Assembly (NCBI GenBank): GCA_018822845.1
Contig: JAHJJD010000075.1
Span: forward strand, 1-64,000
DNA: 64,000 nt
Origin: Gammaproteobacteria bacterium
Lineage (GTDB): Bacteria > Pseudomonadota > Gammaproteobacteria > Thiotrichales > Thiotrichaceae
Reading direction: 5' to 3'
A program made the translations under genes and the position numbers. The notes beneath the pieces are model-generated. The model worked only from the letters and a program-made list of their open reading frames with translations, did no database searches and was not told the DNA's origin. Below, piece after piece: positions 53,651 to 63,800 of this stretch. The first letter of the stretch is position 1. Every line of letters starts with the position of its first letter.

Positions 53651-55525
53651 ATGAGCCAAGAAGAGCAGCAGCAGTCTAGCCTGAAAGAATTGATCGCCAG
53701 AGGTAAGGAGCAGGGCTACCTTACTTATGCTGAGGTTAACGACCATCTTCCCGATACCATCGTTGATCCGGAGCAGATTGAAGATATCGTTGCCATGATC
53801 AACGATATGGGCATTACTGTGTTTGAACATGCCCCGGATGCGGATTCACTGCTGCTGAACGACGATGCAGTACAGGCTGATGATGAGGCGGCGGAAGAAG
53901 CGGCTGCTGCGCTGGCGAATGTTGACAGTGATTTTGGCCGCACTACTGACCCTGTACGTATGTATATGCGCGAAATGGGTACGGTCGAGTTGCTGACCCG
54001 TGAAGGTGAAATCCAGATCGCCATTCGTATTGAGGAAGGTTTGAATGAAATCCTGCGGGCATTGGCGCAATATCCTGCCTCCACGGAAGTTCTGTTGGAA
54101 AAGGCCGATCTGATTGATTCCGAAGAAGTGCGCCTGACCGACATCATCAATGGCTTTGTCAACCCGGATGAGGACTTGAGTACTTTTGCTGTTGCAGTTC
54201 CTGTTGTCGTTGATGATTCGGATGATGTAGCAGCTGACTCAGATGATGAGACGGGCGATGAGGACGATGATGATGATGCTGACCCGGTAGATACTGGCCC
54301 TGATCCCGAAGAAGCCCGTCTGAAATTTGCTGAATTGCGTGAATTGTACGAAGCATCCAAGGCGGCCAGTGGTCGTAGCGATGAGTCTGCTTATACGGCT
54401 GCGCGTGATGCAATGGCCACCAAATTCATGGAATTCCGTCTGGCACAGCCGATCATCGACCAGTTGACTATTCAGTTGAACGATATCGTTGACCGTATTC
54501 GCCAGAATGAGCGCCACATCATGAAACTGTGCGTACAGAAGGGCAGTATGTCGCGTCAGGATTTCATCGACAGCTTCCCGCAGAATGAAACCGATCTGGA
54601 GTGGCTGAACCGGTACTGCACTGACAAGCGTGGCGATCATGCCAGATTGAAGGCGCTTGTGCCGAGAATTCAGGAAGCGCAGGAGCAGCTGCTGGAAATC
54701 GTGCGTGAATGCAACCTGACCATTTCCCAGATCAAGGAAATCAACCGCAGCATGTCTGTGGGGGAAGCAAAAGCACGCCGAGCCAAGAAGGAAATGGTGG
54801 AAGCTAACTTGCGTCTGGTTATTTCCATCGCCAAAAAATACACTAACCGTGGTTTGCAGTTCCTCGACCTGATCCAGGAAGGCAACATCGGCTTGATGAA
54901 GGCGGTCGACAAGTTCGAATACCGTCGTGGTTACAAGTTTTCAACCTACGCAACCTGGTGGATTCGTCAGGCGATTACCCGCTCAATTGCGGATCAGGCG
55001 CGCACTATCCGTATTCCGGTGCACATGATCGAAACCATCAACAAGCTCAACCGCATTTCGCGCAAGCTGTTGCAGGAAATGGGGCGTGAAGCGACACCGG
55101 AAGAACTGGCTGAAGCCATGGATATGCCGGAAGATAAAATCCGCAAGGTTCTGAAAATTGCCAAGGAACCGATTTCGATGGAAACCCCGATTGGTGATGA
55201 CGAAGACTCGCATCTGGGTGATTTCATCGAGGATGCGAATATCCTCTCACCGATTGAGTCAGCGACCACTTCAAGCCTGTCCGAGGTAACTCGCGAAGTA
55301 CTGTCCAGCCTGACTTCACGTGAGGCGAAAGTCCTGCGCATGCGCTTCGGTATCGACATGAATACCGACCATACACTGGAAGAAGTGGGCAAGCAGTTCG
55401 ATGTAACGCGCGAACGTATTCGCCAGATCGAAGCCAAGGCATTGCGCAAGTTGCGCCATCCTAGCCGTTCGGATATGCTTCGCAGCTTCCTTGAATACGA
55501 TCCGGGCGTATTGCCTACCAATTAA
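53651..55525 (+). CDS. rpoD: RNA polymerase housekeeping sigma factor RpoD
   Basis: The 624-residue primary sigma-70. Region 1.1 ([25 protein letters not shown]) opens the protein, and region 1.2 has [21 protein letters not shown]. The non-conserved region carries a very acidic tract of Asp and Glu near residues 188-220. Region 2 reads [59 protein letters not shown] (several motifs), region 3 [17 protein letters not shown], and region 4.2 [20 protein letters not shown]. The ribosome site is weak (TTTTAGGG). It follows dnaG and is followed by tRNA-Ile2 after nine bases. Confidence 0.98.
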   Translation: MSQEEQQQSSLKELIARGKEQGYLTYAEVNDHLPDTIVDPEQIEDIVAMINDMGITVFEHAPDADSLLLNDDAVQADDEAAEEAAAALANVDSDFGRTTDPVRMYMREMGTVELLTREGEIQIAIRIEEGLNEILRALAQYPASTEVLLEKADLIDSEEVRLTDIINGFVNPDEDLSTFAVAVPVVVDDSDDVAADSDDETGDEDDDDDADPVDTGPDPEEARLKFAELRELYEASKAASGRSDESAYTAARDAMATKFMEFRLAQPIIDQLTIQLNDIVDRIRQNERHIMKLCVQKGSMSRQDFIDSFPQNETDLEWLNRYCTDKRGDHARLKALVPRIQEAQEQLLEIVRECNLTISQIKEINRSMSVGEAKARRAKKEMVEANLRLVISIAKKYTNRGLQFLDLIQEGNIGLMKAVDKFEYRRGYKFSTYATWWIRQAITRSIADQARTIRIPVHMIETINKLNRISRKLLQEMGREATPEELAEAMDMPEDKIRKVLKIAKEPISMETPIGDDEDSHLGDFIEDANILSPIESATTSSLSEVTREVLSSLTSREAKVLRMRFGIDMNTDHTLEEVGKQFDVTRERIRQIEAKALRKLRHPSRSDMLRSFLEYDPGVLPTN

Positions 55526-55534
55526 CGGTTTGTA

Positions 55535-55611
<77 letters not shown>

Positions 55612-55625
55612 TCATTCTCCCCTTT

Positions 55626-55654
55626 AAAAGGCTTGCAAACATGCAAGCCTTTTT
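55626..55654 (+). terminator. Intrinsic terminator after tRNA-Ile2
   Basis: AAAAGGCTTGCA pairs with TGCAAGCCTTTT around a four-base AACA loop and ends in TTTTT. It lies 14 bases after the tRNA and should end the dnaG-rpoD-tRNA transcript. Confidence 0.93.
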
Positions 55655-55821
55655 GCTTTCTGCTTCATCGGCTCAGAGTGCTACCCGAGTGATTGTTTTT
55701 TGAGATAAACCATCTTTTCCCTGCTGATTTTTTGTGTGAAATCGTCTATACATAAACCATGTTGATCAAGATGTTATTAGGGCAATGGTTTTGTGTGAAA
55801 GGCTGACGCGGAGGAAACGCA

Positions 55822-56136
55822 ATGGGGGCTTGTGCAGGGGCTGACTTGTTTTGCCAATTGCTTGATTGGCTGATTCGCAACATTGAAGTGCCACTTGTTT
55901 TGCTGGTTGGCTTCGGGATTTTATATTTTGTCTGGCTGGATGGGCATACCAAAGGCCATCGGCAAGGGTTTGTTGATGGGATAATGCACCACATTCAGGT
56001 CAGGGCTTACAATGCCGCTGATTTTCCTGCGCAATATCAACCACCAGACAGATTTCTGGAAGAAGCGCAGCGGCGCTTGAGTCAGAGTATGCACCCCCGG
56101 ATTCCGGCAGATATTCGTGATATGCCATTGCCATGA
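55822..56136 (+). CDS. Small membrane protein of unknown function (104 aa)
   Basis: A 104-residue protein with one membrane helix near residues 22-40 (IEVPLVLLVGFGILYFVWL) and a soluble tail containing GHRQGFVDGIMHHIQVRAY and FLEEAQRRL. I recognise no family. A GGAGG site lies eight bases before ATG, so it is probably expressed. Its stop overlaps the start of the next small gene (ATGA), marking a two-gene unit. The 167-base gap after the tRNA terminator holds no other gene I can see. Confidence 0.6.
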   Translation: MGACAGADLFCQLLDWLIRNIEVPLVLLVGFGILYFVWLDGHTKGHRQGFVDGIMHHIQVRAYNAADFPAQYQPPDRFLEEAQRRLSQSMHPRIPADIRDMPLP

Positions 56137-56462
56137 CAAAAGGTTTTATTTTCGCGGTAGGGGTGGTGCTGGCATTGTGGTTCGTTTCAGTTTGTAACCG
56201 GGTTCCCTTGTTTACGGTGGCTTTACCCACTGTTACCACAGTGCCTTATTATCCTTCTGGTCATGTGCAGCCAGTAAGATATGGTGCTAGTTGCCGTATG
56301 CGGCATGTGGTTGGGCAAGGTGAAACCCAGTGGAGCATTGCTGTCCATTACTCTAATGGTCAGGAGAAAGCTCAATGGTTGAGACAGATGCGCCGCACAT
56401 CGAATCTGGCGACGGATGATGATCATTTGTATCCGGGGCAGGTTTTGTGTGTGGGCTGGTAG
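56133..56462 (+). CDS. Small membrane-anchored LysM-like protein (109 aa)
   Basis: A 109-residue protein with an N-terminal membrane segment (GFIFAVGVVLALWFVSV) and a C-terminal part like one LysM module: RHVVGQGETQWSIAVHYSNGQEKAQWLRQMRR ... LYPGQVLCVGW. LysM binds peptidoglycan or chitin-like glycans, so it may sit in the periplasm on the wall. It overlaps the preceding gene by ATGA. The function of the pair is unknown. Confidence 0.62.
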   Translation: MTKGFIFAVGVVLALWFVSVCNRVPLFTVALPTVTTVPYYPSGHVQPVRYGASCRMRHVVGQGETQWSIAVHYSNGQEKAQWLRQMRRTSNLATDDDHLYPGQVLCVGW

Positions 56463-56494
56463 CATCTGGGTAATAAATTTATACTCGGTCGCCA

Positions 56495-57178
56495 TTGATT
56501 TCAAAACAAAGGGGGAATCTCCTGATTACCTACGCACCTCCGCCCGACACTGGTCTGAATATCCTCTATCTTGATGATTCCCTGCTTGTGGTTGACAAGC
56601 CCAGCGGTCTGCTTGCTGTGCCTGGCAGGGGCGCTGACAAGCAGGATTGCATGGTCAGTCGGGTACAGGTTGAATTTCCCGAAGCCCTTGTTGTGCACCG
56701 GCTTGATATGGGGACATCCGGTATCATGGTGCTGGCCAGGGGAAAGGAAATGGAACGGGCGTTAAGCATCCTGTTTCAGTCCCGCAAGGTGCACAAGCGC
56801 TACGTGGCGATAGTGGCGGGGCGGATGACGCAGGATTGTGGCGAAATCAATTTGCCGCTGATTACCGACTGGCCGGATCGCCCCCGCCAGATGGTGAGTT
56901 TTGAACTGGGCAAGCCCTCCTGCACGCGCTTCCAGGTGCTGGAATACGATGCGGCAGCAGATACCACCCGTGTGGAACTGGAACCTGTCACCGGGCGTTC
57001 CCATCAATTACGGGTGCATTTACAGGCATTAGGCTATCCGATTCTGGGGGATGAGTTGTACGCCAGCCCGGAAATATGTGGGCAAGCTGGACGTTTGTTG
57101 TTACATGCAATCTCCATTCGTTTTCCCCACCCATTGACAGGAGAGGATGTGGCCATTGCCAATCAAGCGCCGTTTTAG
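56495..57178 (+). CDS. rluA: Dual-specificity pseudouridine synthase RluA
   Basis: RluA makes pseudouridine at U746 in 23S rRNA and U32 in some tRNAs. The product of up to 227 residues matches the E. coli enzyme along its length: ILYLDDSLLVVDKPSGLLAVPGR, the catalytic-Asp motif VHRLDMGTSGIMV near 68-80, LPLITDWPDRPRQ, and VTGRSHQLRVHLQALGYPILGDELYASPE. There is no S4 domain, as in RluA. The start is unclear: TTG 56495 lacks a ribosome site, while a strong GGGGGA at 56511-56516 lies before a CTG at 56522 and an ATT at 56525, either of which would also fit the family start. Confidence 0.93.
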   Translation: MISKQRGNLLITYAPPPDTGLNILYLDDSLLVVDKPSGLLAVPGRGADKQDCMVSRVQVEFPEALVVHRLDMGTSGIMVLARGKEMERALSILFQSRKVHKRYVAIVAGRMTQDCGEINLPLITDWPDRPRQMVSFELGKPSCTRFQVLEYDAAADTTRVELEPVTGRSHQLRVHLQALGYPILGDELYASPEICGQAGRLLLHAISIRFPHPLTGEDVAIANQAPF

Positions 57179-57331
57179 GTGATTGTTCACCAGATAATGA
57201 AAAGGGTGTGAAATTCAAACAGAAGTGGTTCAAGCCCCATTATTCTGCCTGTTGACAGAAAGTGGGAGGGAATTCATAATTCCCCAAATCCTGGATTCGG
57301 CTTTTTCCAAGTCAATCCACTATCAAGATAC

Positions 57332-57369
57332 AAAAGGGCTTGTGGCTGGTATGGTTGCAAGCCCTTTTT
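57332..57369. terminator. Intrinsic terminator downstream of rluA
   Basis: AAAAGGGCTTG (57332-57342) pairs with CAAGCCCTTTT (57358-57368), followed by T. The loop is 15 bases. It can end rluA transcription 150 bases after its stop. The rest of the 263-base gap (57179-57441) shows no gene. Confidence 0.8.
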
Positions 57370-57441
57370 CACCCAGTTACACTGAATGTAGTTGAGGGTA
57401 ATGCGGCTGCAATAGCCGCCAATAGGAGTCTGAAATCACAA

Positions 57442-57891
57442 ATGATGGCCAAGCAAATGTCATCGGGCAGTTTTGACATTCTTCTGGGTAGAGAAGATAT
57501 AGGTGGTAGATTAAATATTTGCCTGTCTTTTGGTTCCGGCCTTTTTCGTAAGCTGGGTTGGACTTCCGGCGATTGGCTGGAGTTTAGTTTAAATCAGCAA
57601 GGTTTTATTGCCCTGAAGAAAATACCGGATCCCGAACCGGAAACAACACCGTTTTACGCACGTAAGATTAAATTATCGGCTGGCTTTTATAAACTGTGTT
57701 TTTATTCCAGAGACTACCGTTTTCCGAAGTCAGTTGAATTGTCCAAGGAAAAAGCCTCTTTTAATTTGAATACACGAACCTTGACGTTGGAAATTCCGGA
57801 AGAATATTGGCTGACATCAGAACCAGAGCCAGTTATTGAAAAGCTGGAGCTGACAGTAGATGACATTGCCGCTGCTTTCAGAAAGCTCTGA
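57442..57891 (+). CDS. Unknown protein of about 149 residues
   Basis: The product from ATG 57442 has about 149 residues, no signal peptide and no membrane segment. The N-terminal part (SGSFDILLGREDIGGRLNICLSFGSGLFRKLGWTSGDWLEFSLNQQGFIALKKI) is beta-rich and loosely recalls small swapped-hairpin DNA-binding folds, but there is no firm match. Base composition is more AT-rich than its neighbours, which may mean recent transfer. AGGAG lies 13 bases upstream, a poor spacing; the open frame extends back to a TTG inside the terminator, which I reject. Its end overlaps the convergent kinase gene by 14 bases. Confidence 0.55.
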   Translation: MMAKQMSSGSFDILLGREDIGGRLNICLSFGSGLFRKLGWTSGDWLEFSLNQQGFIALKKIPDPEPETTPFYARKIKLSAGFYKLCFYSRDYRFPKSVELSKEKASFNLNTRTLTLEIPEEYWLTSEPEPVIEKLELTVDDIAAAFRKL

Positions 57892-59089
57892 CAGCCAGCA
57901 GGGCCGCGCCATAGGCCGCTTCACCATGGCGTGGTGGTAGCATCGGAACATTCATCAGCTTTTGTCGCATTTGCATCCATGCAGGGTTGTGGCTGCCTCC
58001 GCCGACAGTACGCAGGCTTTTGGGCCAGGGCGCTCCCAGTTCCTTTAATCTTTGCCAGCCCTGATATTCGATCCGGCTCATGCCTTCCAGCATGGCTTGC
58101 AGGAATTCCACCTCATTTGTGGGTCGTGGCGTCATACGTGGAAGCAATTGGGGGTTGGCCTGGGGAAAACGTTCGCCTGGTTTAATTAGTGGGTAATAGT
58201 CCAGCCCGGTGGGTTTGTTTGCATCCAGATACGGGGTTAATGCCGCCAGTTGTTCACGTGAAAAGTATTGTAATAAAACGGCACCACCCGTATTGGAGGC
58301 TCCTCCTGCCAGCCATAAATCCCCCAACCGATGGCTATATATTCCATGTTCCGGCGAAAAGACCGGTTTTTCACTAATAATTTTCAGGGCAATGGTGCTG
58401 CCGAGGGAGGTAACGGCATCGCCTGTTTCGCTGGCTCCGGTTGCAAGGAACGCGGCAATGCTGTCAGTTGTGCCTGCCACCAGGTTTGAGCCGGGAATCG
58501 GGGTTCCGGGTGCATGTACCTGTGGAAGTAACTGTGGAAGTAACTGTGTGGGAACCAGTTGTCTTACCCATTCCGGCCATTGCCGGGCAATCGGATCGTA
58601 ACCCAGTTTCAGACAGTTGTTTTCATCGCTGAAACCAAACTGTCCGGCAAGCTTCCCGGCAATCCAGTCAGCCTGATGCAGGGCGTGGGTGTGATCCCCG
58701 TGCGGAAAATGTTCCAGTAACCATAACAGTTTTGCCAGGCTACTGGTGGCTCCATGAGCGCCACTATCTTTGGGGGCAATGGCTGCGATGCGGCTGGCCT
58801 GTTCGGTGGCGCGGGCGTCGTTGTACATCAGGGTGGGTGTGGTCGGGTTGCCTGCGGCGTCGGTCAGCAGGATGGTTCCTGAGGTTCCGTCGACAGTTAT
58901 GCCTTGCAGGTCGCCCAGGATGACCGTTGGCAGCTGTTCCAGTGCTTGTTGTACTGCATTCCACCAAAGTGCTGGCGTCTGTTCGGCATCACGGGCGTAG
59001 GTGATATGCGCTTCTGCCGTTACTGCCGCGTTTTGGTCGATGACAATAACGCGGCAGCCGGATGTGCCAAGGTCGATGCCAGCAAACAT
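57878..59089 (-). CDS. FGGY-family carbohydrate kinase (xylulokinase-like)
   Basis: A 403-residue sugar kinase. It opens MFAGIDLGTSGCRVIVID with the phosphate-1 motif, has GITVDGTSGTILLTD near 67-81, and the adenosine-side motifs LVAGTTDSIAAFLATGA, TSLGSTIALKII and LRTVGGGSHNPAWMQMRQ. It is shorter than classical xylulokinase (about 480-500), like the compact forms of cyanobacteria and plants. It phosphorylates a ketose or polyol; the exact sugar is unknown. ATG 59089 lies two bases after the queF stop, so they are co-transcribed. The open frame further upstream is antisense-like and rejected. Confidence 0.88.
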   Translation of the reverse strand: MFAGIDLGTSGCRVIVIDQNAAVTAEAHITYARDAEQTPALWWNAVQQALEQLPTVILGDLQGITVDGTSGTILLTDAAGNPTTPTLMYNDARATEQASRIAAIAPKDSGAHGATSSLAKLLWLLEHFPHGDHTHALHQADWIAGKLAGQFGFSDENNCLKLGYDPIARQWPEWVRQLVPTQLLPQLLPQVHAPGTPIPGSNLVAGTTDSIAAFLATGASETGDAVTSLGSTIALKIISEKPVFSPEHGIYSHRLGDLWLAGGASNTGGAVLLQYFSREQLAALTPYLDANKPTGLDYYPLIKPGERFPQANPQLLPRMTPRPTNEVEFLQAMLEGMSRIEYQGWQRLKELGAPWPKSLRTVGGGSHNPAWMQMRQKLMNVPMLPPRHGEAAYGAALLAVRAF

Positions 59090-59091
59090 GC

Positions 59092-59481
59092 TCAGGGCAG
59101 TTCGACCTTGGGTGCAGGTTCCCAGCCAGACTTGCGGTGTTCTACCACCACCGTGGTGTAAATGCCGCCACGCACATTCCATATGCCGGTCAGACGCATG
59201 AAACGCGGTTCGGTCGCCGTGGCCAGATCTTCCAGAATCTTGTTGGTGACGGCTTCGTGGAAAGCGCCTTCCTCACGGTAGCTCCACATATATAGCTTGA
59301 GTGATTTCAGTTCGACGCATTTTTCATCCGCCACGTATTCGATCTTGAACTGGGCGAAATCCGGCTGCCCGGTTTTAGGGCAAATGCAGGTGAATTCCGG
59401 CACATCGATACGGATGGTGTAATCGCGTTGCGGGTTGGGATTGGGGAAGGTTTCGAGTTCCTTGCTTGGACGTGTAGTCAT
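59092..59481 (-). CDS. queF: NADPH-dependent 7-cyano-7-deazaguanine reductase QueF
   Basis: QueF reduces preQ0 to preQ1 in queuosine synthesis. The 129-residue unimodular enzyme has the thioimide-forming cysteine in [15 protein letters not shown], the [20 protein letters not shown] motif (Glu and Ser near residues 65-72), and [15 protein letters not shown] near the end. Start ATG 59481 has a perfect AGGAG five bases upstream; the frame before it is not QueF-like. A hairpin, ACCCGA/TCGGGT (59496-59514), lies just upstream of the ribosome site, but I see no preQ1-riboswitch pattern. Confidence 0.96.
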   Translation of the reverse strand: MTTRPSKELETFPNPNPQRDYTIRIDVPEFTCICPKTGQPDFAQFKIEYVADEKCVELKSLKLYMWSYREEGAFHEAVTNKILEDLATATEPRFMRLTGIWNVRGGIYTTVVVEHRKSGWEPAPKVELP

Positions 59482-59568
59482 GTTTGCTCCTGTTGACCCG
59501 ATGAACAGTCGGGTGGATGTTGAAAACGGGCGGTTGTATACCAAGGCGTCCGGTTTGTCCAGAATGCA

Positions 59569-60654
59569 TTAGCCAAGCATGGCGCGTCGCAGCTTTTCTG
59601 CCAGAAAGTTGCTGGATAAATTGACTTTTAATTCGACCCACATCGGTAAATGGTCTGACATCTGGTGTGTACGCCAGTAATTGAGGTAATAAAGTGGTTT
59701 GTTCTTGCGTGGCTTGCCAGGGGACGTTTCCCTGTAGGCATTGCCCATTTCCTTTTGATACAGCGCCTCATCTTCTGCCCTGTAAACACTGGCGAAGTAA
59801 TCAAAAACGCCCGCTTTGCCTGTGAATTCAAGATCACCATTGGCGGAAAAGGCAATTTGGTCGTAATACTTGTTTTTGCCTGCATTGGATGGCAGCGACT
59901 GCAACTGGGACGGTATGGTAAAACCATTGTTCAGCAGGGCCTGCATGGCCTGGTCGCTAGGTTGGAAAATATTGAAGTCGCCCAGCAGGACAAAGTTTTT
60001 GTCCAGTGTGGCGGGGTTGGATGAGCGTTTGTTGATGAAGTTGGCAACACCGTCAATTTCAGCAGCCCGATCGGCTTCGGCAGTTCTGCCCGATCCGTAC
60101 AGAATGTGTACGGCGGATAAAATGAAATTGCTCCAGCCGCATGAAAACCGGCACATAAAGGGGGTGCGGGCAACCTGTTTTACCGGTTGGGTAGTATCGC
60201 CGTCTTTCAAAGGGGGCAGGACAAGTTCCCCCGCCATCCGCCCGAAATGCACCTTGCGGGTATCGTAAAGAAAAGCCATCCGTTCGTCATTGCCTGCGCG
60301 CCCTTCCGTGACATCGGAAACGATATAATCCCACCAGGAGCCGAGTCTTGAGCATAGCCGTTCCATCCCTTCCAGATCGCCACGGACTTCCTGAATGGCG
60401 ATAATGTCGAAGCGGGAAATGATTTCGGCGATATACTGGATAGCTTCATCAGAGCGGCGGCCATAGGTGGTGGAGTCGAATTCGCGGATATTCCAGGTAG
60501 CGAGCAGCAGGGTGTCATTCAGGTTGCGTGGTGGAATCTTTACGGTGCCACTCCCCTCGTCGGGGTCATCAAGTTGCCGCCGCAAGCGCTCCAGACCTTC
60601 CAGAGTGCGTTTGCCTTCAAGAGTCCGCTCGTCGATTTGATCATAAAAAGGCAT
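59569..60654 (-). CDS. Endonuclease/exonuclease/phosphatase-family protein
   Basis: A 361-residue protein (start ATG 60654) of the EEP fold. Motifs are LLLATWNIREFDSTTYGR near 49-66, DIIAIQEVRGDLEGMERL with the metal Glu, LSAVHILYGSG, FVLLGDFNIFQPSD with the DxN pair, and SDHLPMWVELKV with the catalytic Asp-His near the end. It may cut DNA, RNA or phospholipid headgroups; no export signal is clear. Starts at 60672 or 60675 are also possible: GGGAGA lies 10 bases before ATG 60654. It is divergent from smc and 87 bases upstream of queF. Confidence 0.85.
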   Translation of the reverse strand: MPFYDQIDERTLEGKRTLEGLERLRRQLDDPDEGSGTVKIPPRNLNDTLLLATWNIREFDSTTYGRRSDEAIQYIAEIISRFDIIAIQEVRGDLEGMERLCSRLGSWWDYIVSDVTEGRAGNDERMAFLYDTRKVHFGRMAGELVLPPLKDGDTTQPVKQVARTPFMCRFSCGWSNFILSAVHILYGSGRTAEADRAAEIDGVANFINKRSSNPATLDKNFVLLGDFNIFQPSDQAMQALLNNGFTIPSQLQSLPSNAGKNKYYDQIAFSANGDLEFTGKAGVFDYFASVYRAEDEALYQKEMGNAYRETSPGKPRKNKPLYYLNYWRTHQMSDHLPMWVELKVNLSSNFLAEKLRRAMLG

Positions 60655-60801
60655 ACTGACTGATTCTCCCATCATGCGATATTGCCCTGGATTGTAGTAT
60701 CTACACCGCATATGCGGATGGCCGGATGGCGATATGCTGGAATTAATTAAGCGACTTCCAGTAAAATCAAACACCCTCAGTCAGGAAAAAGAAATTAACC
60801 C

Positions 60802-63800
60802 GTGCGCCTTAGCAAAATCCGCATTGCCGGATTCAAGAGTTTCGTTGACCCCGTAATACTGGATTTACGCAGCAACCTGACCGGTATTCTCGGCCCGAAT
60901 GGTTGTGGCAAATCCAACACCATTGATGCGGTGCGCTGGGTCATGGGCGAATCCTCGGCCAAGCACCTGCGCGGCTCGTCGATGGAAGATGTCATTTTCA
61001 ACGGGTCTTCTTCGCGCAAGCCGGTTGGGCTGGCTTCTGTTGAACTGGTATTTGACAACTCCGATGGTGCACTGGGTGGCGAATATGCGCAATATGCCGA
61101 AATTTCGGTCAAGCGACAAGCCAGCCGTGATGGCGACTCCAAATATTTCCTCAATGGCTCCAAATGCCGCCGCCGCGACATTACCGACATTTTCCTCGGC
61201 ACTGGCCTTGGCCCGCGCAGTTACGCCATCATTGAGCAAGGCATGATTTCGCGCCTGATCGAAGCCAAGCCGGAAGAATTGCGCAACACGCTGGAAGAAG
61301 CTGCCGGAATTTCCCGCTACAAAGAACGTCGTCGCGAAACCGAAACCCGCATGGCGCGCACCCGCGAAAACCTTGAGCGCCTCGCCGACCTGCGCGAAGA
61401 GGTCGAGAAACAGCTCGAACGCCTCGACAAACAGGCCAAAGCTGCCCAGCGTTTCCGCGAGTTGCGCGAGGAAGAGCGCAAGCTTGAAGCCAGCTTCCTG
61501 CTGTTGCAATGGCAAGCGCTCAAAACCGATGGTGAACAACGTCTGCGCGACCTCAGCCAGCGTTCCACCGCTTATCAGGCGCAAATCGCCCAGGTACGTC
61601 ATCTGGAAGCGATCGTTGAGGAGTTGCGTGACCAATATACCGACGCCAACGAAGCGCTGAATGTTGTGCAAGGCGAGTACTATCAGGCCGGTTCCGACAT
61701 TGCCCGCGTTGAGCAAAGCATCCAGCACCAGCGCGACATCCAGCGCCGCCAGCAGGATGCCTTGCGTAATGCAGAACAAAGTATCGAAGAAACCCTGCGT
61801 CACGCTGCCGAAGACCGTGAAAAGCTCACTGAAGCCGAAAGCATCCTCGCCGACCTCGAACCGCGCGAAGACGAACTCAACGAACAGCTCAATATGGCGG
61901 AAGAGCGCCTGTTTGCAGCCGAAGACCAGCTCAACGACTGGCAGGAACAGTGGCACGCCATCCAGCAGCGCGTCGCTGAACCCACCCGGCAGGCGCAGGT
62001 CGAAAAAGCCCGCATGGAACAGCTCGAACGCCAATTGAGCCAGACCACCCAGCGTCTCGAACGCCTGCAACAGGAAGCAGCCAACCTTTCCACCGCCCGT
62101 TTCGTCGAGGATGTGCAACTGCTGGAAGCCCGGCTTGCCGAAGCGGGCGAAGCCCATTCCCTGATGGAAGAACAGCTTGCCAGCGTCACCGCAGCCCTCA
62201 ACCAGCAACAGCAGGAACAGCGTGACGTACAGGTGCAGCTTGACCAGGCGCGTTCCCGCCGTCAGTCAGCCCAAGGGCGTCTGGCTTCACTGGAAACCCT
62301 GCAACAGTCAGGGCTGGACAAGACCAACAAGGCACGCCAGCAGTGGTTGCAGGCCAACGGGCTGGATAATAATGCACGCCTTGCTGAACAGTTGCGGGTA
62401 GAAAATGGCTGGGAAAGGGCGGTAGAAACGGTGCTGGCGGATGATCTGGATGCAGTGCTGGTAGAAGTGACGGCTGCGCCGTTTCCCCCCATCCCTAACC
62501 CTTCCCCCGCAAGGGGGGAAGGGAATCAAGAGGGTGCTTTCCCAAAAGCAGGCGTTACGTTACTTGCTACGGAGTCGGGTACTCTTACCCCTTCCCCCCT
62601 TGCGGGGGAAGGCCGGGATGGGGGGAACGCCGGGGAGTCCGGCGCATCCACTCTTGCCAGCAAAGTCCAATCCCCCATATCCGCAGCCACCCTGTTAAGC
62701 AACATCCACTGCGCCGATACGCTGGATGAAGCGCTCGCCCAGCGCCACAGCCTGGCCTCCGGCGAATCCATCATCACCCGCGCTGGCCTCTGGCTCGGCC
62801 CCAACTGGCTGCGCAGCCGCCACCGTTCCGACGCCCACAACGGCATGTTGCAACGCCAGCAGGAAATCGAATCCTTGCGTGCGCAGCTCGCCACGCTGGA
62901 AACCTCCCTGGCCGACTTGCAGGAACGCAGCGAAGCTTTGCGTGATTCCATCCGCGCAAACGAGCAGCAACGGCAACAGGCACAGGCCGAAACCAACCGC
63001 CTGCACCGGGCAGAATCCGAACACCGCAGTCGCCTGCACGCCTTGCAACAACGTATCGACCAACTGCATTCACGGCGGCAACAGGTGGAAGCCGAACGCG
63101 AAGAGCTGGACGCCCAGCGGATGCAGCAGCAAGAAGACCACCTGATTGCCACCGAAACACGCAACGCAGCACTGGAAGAACTCGAAACTGTACAGACCGA
63201 ACGTGACCAGCTCGCCGAAGCCCGCGAGGAATTACAGCACTCCGTGGCAGAAGCCCGCCGGATCCAGCGCGAATGTCAGGATGAAGCGCAGGATATCCGC
63301 CTCAGTCTCGAAACCAGCCGTCAGCAACGCGCAAACAGCACGCATCAACTGGAGCGTATCAACAGCCGTCTGGAACTGCTCGAACAGCAACGCGATACCC
63401 TGCTGGAACAGATGCACATGCAGGATGACCCCGCCGCCGACCTGCAATCCGAACTCGAAGAAGCGCTGGAACGCCGCGCCGAAGTCGAACTACGCCTTAT
63501 GCAAGCCCGCCAAGCCGTGCAGGCACAGGAAGCCGACATCCGCAGCCGTGAAAACGAGCGTGTACAAGCCGAACGTCTGGCCGAGCAAATCCGCACTGAG
63601 CAGGAAAGCCGCAAGCTCGAATGGCAAACCGTACAGGTACGTGAACAAACCATAGCCGAACAGTTCGCCAAGACTGAATTTGACGCCGCCAGCTTGCAGG
63701 CTGAACTGGCCGGAAACCCTGATCTGGCAGCCTTGCAACAGCAACTCGAATCCACCCGGCGCAGTATCCAGCGCCTCGGTGCCATCAACCTTGCCGCCAT

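Noticed and set aside
59482-59568. preQ1 riboswitch upstream of queF
   Set aside because: Only a simple 6-pair hairpin is present; the C-rich/A-rich pseudoknot pattern of preQ1 riboswitches is not visible.
60865-62208. A 447-residue minus-strand frame rich in Phe, Leu and Gly
   Set aside because: It mirrors the charged smc coiled coil on the other strand; smc is unmistakable, so this is a shadow.
62477-62640. smc as a pseudogene broken by repeat insertion
   Set aside because: The frame stays open through both repeats and continues with normal hinge and coiled-coil sequence to the window end.
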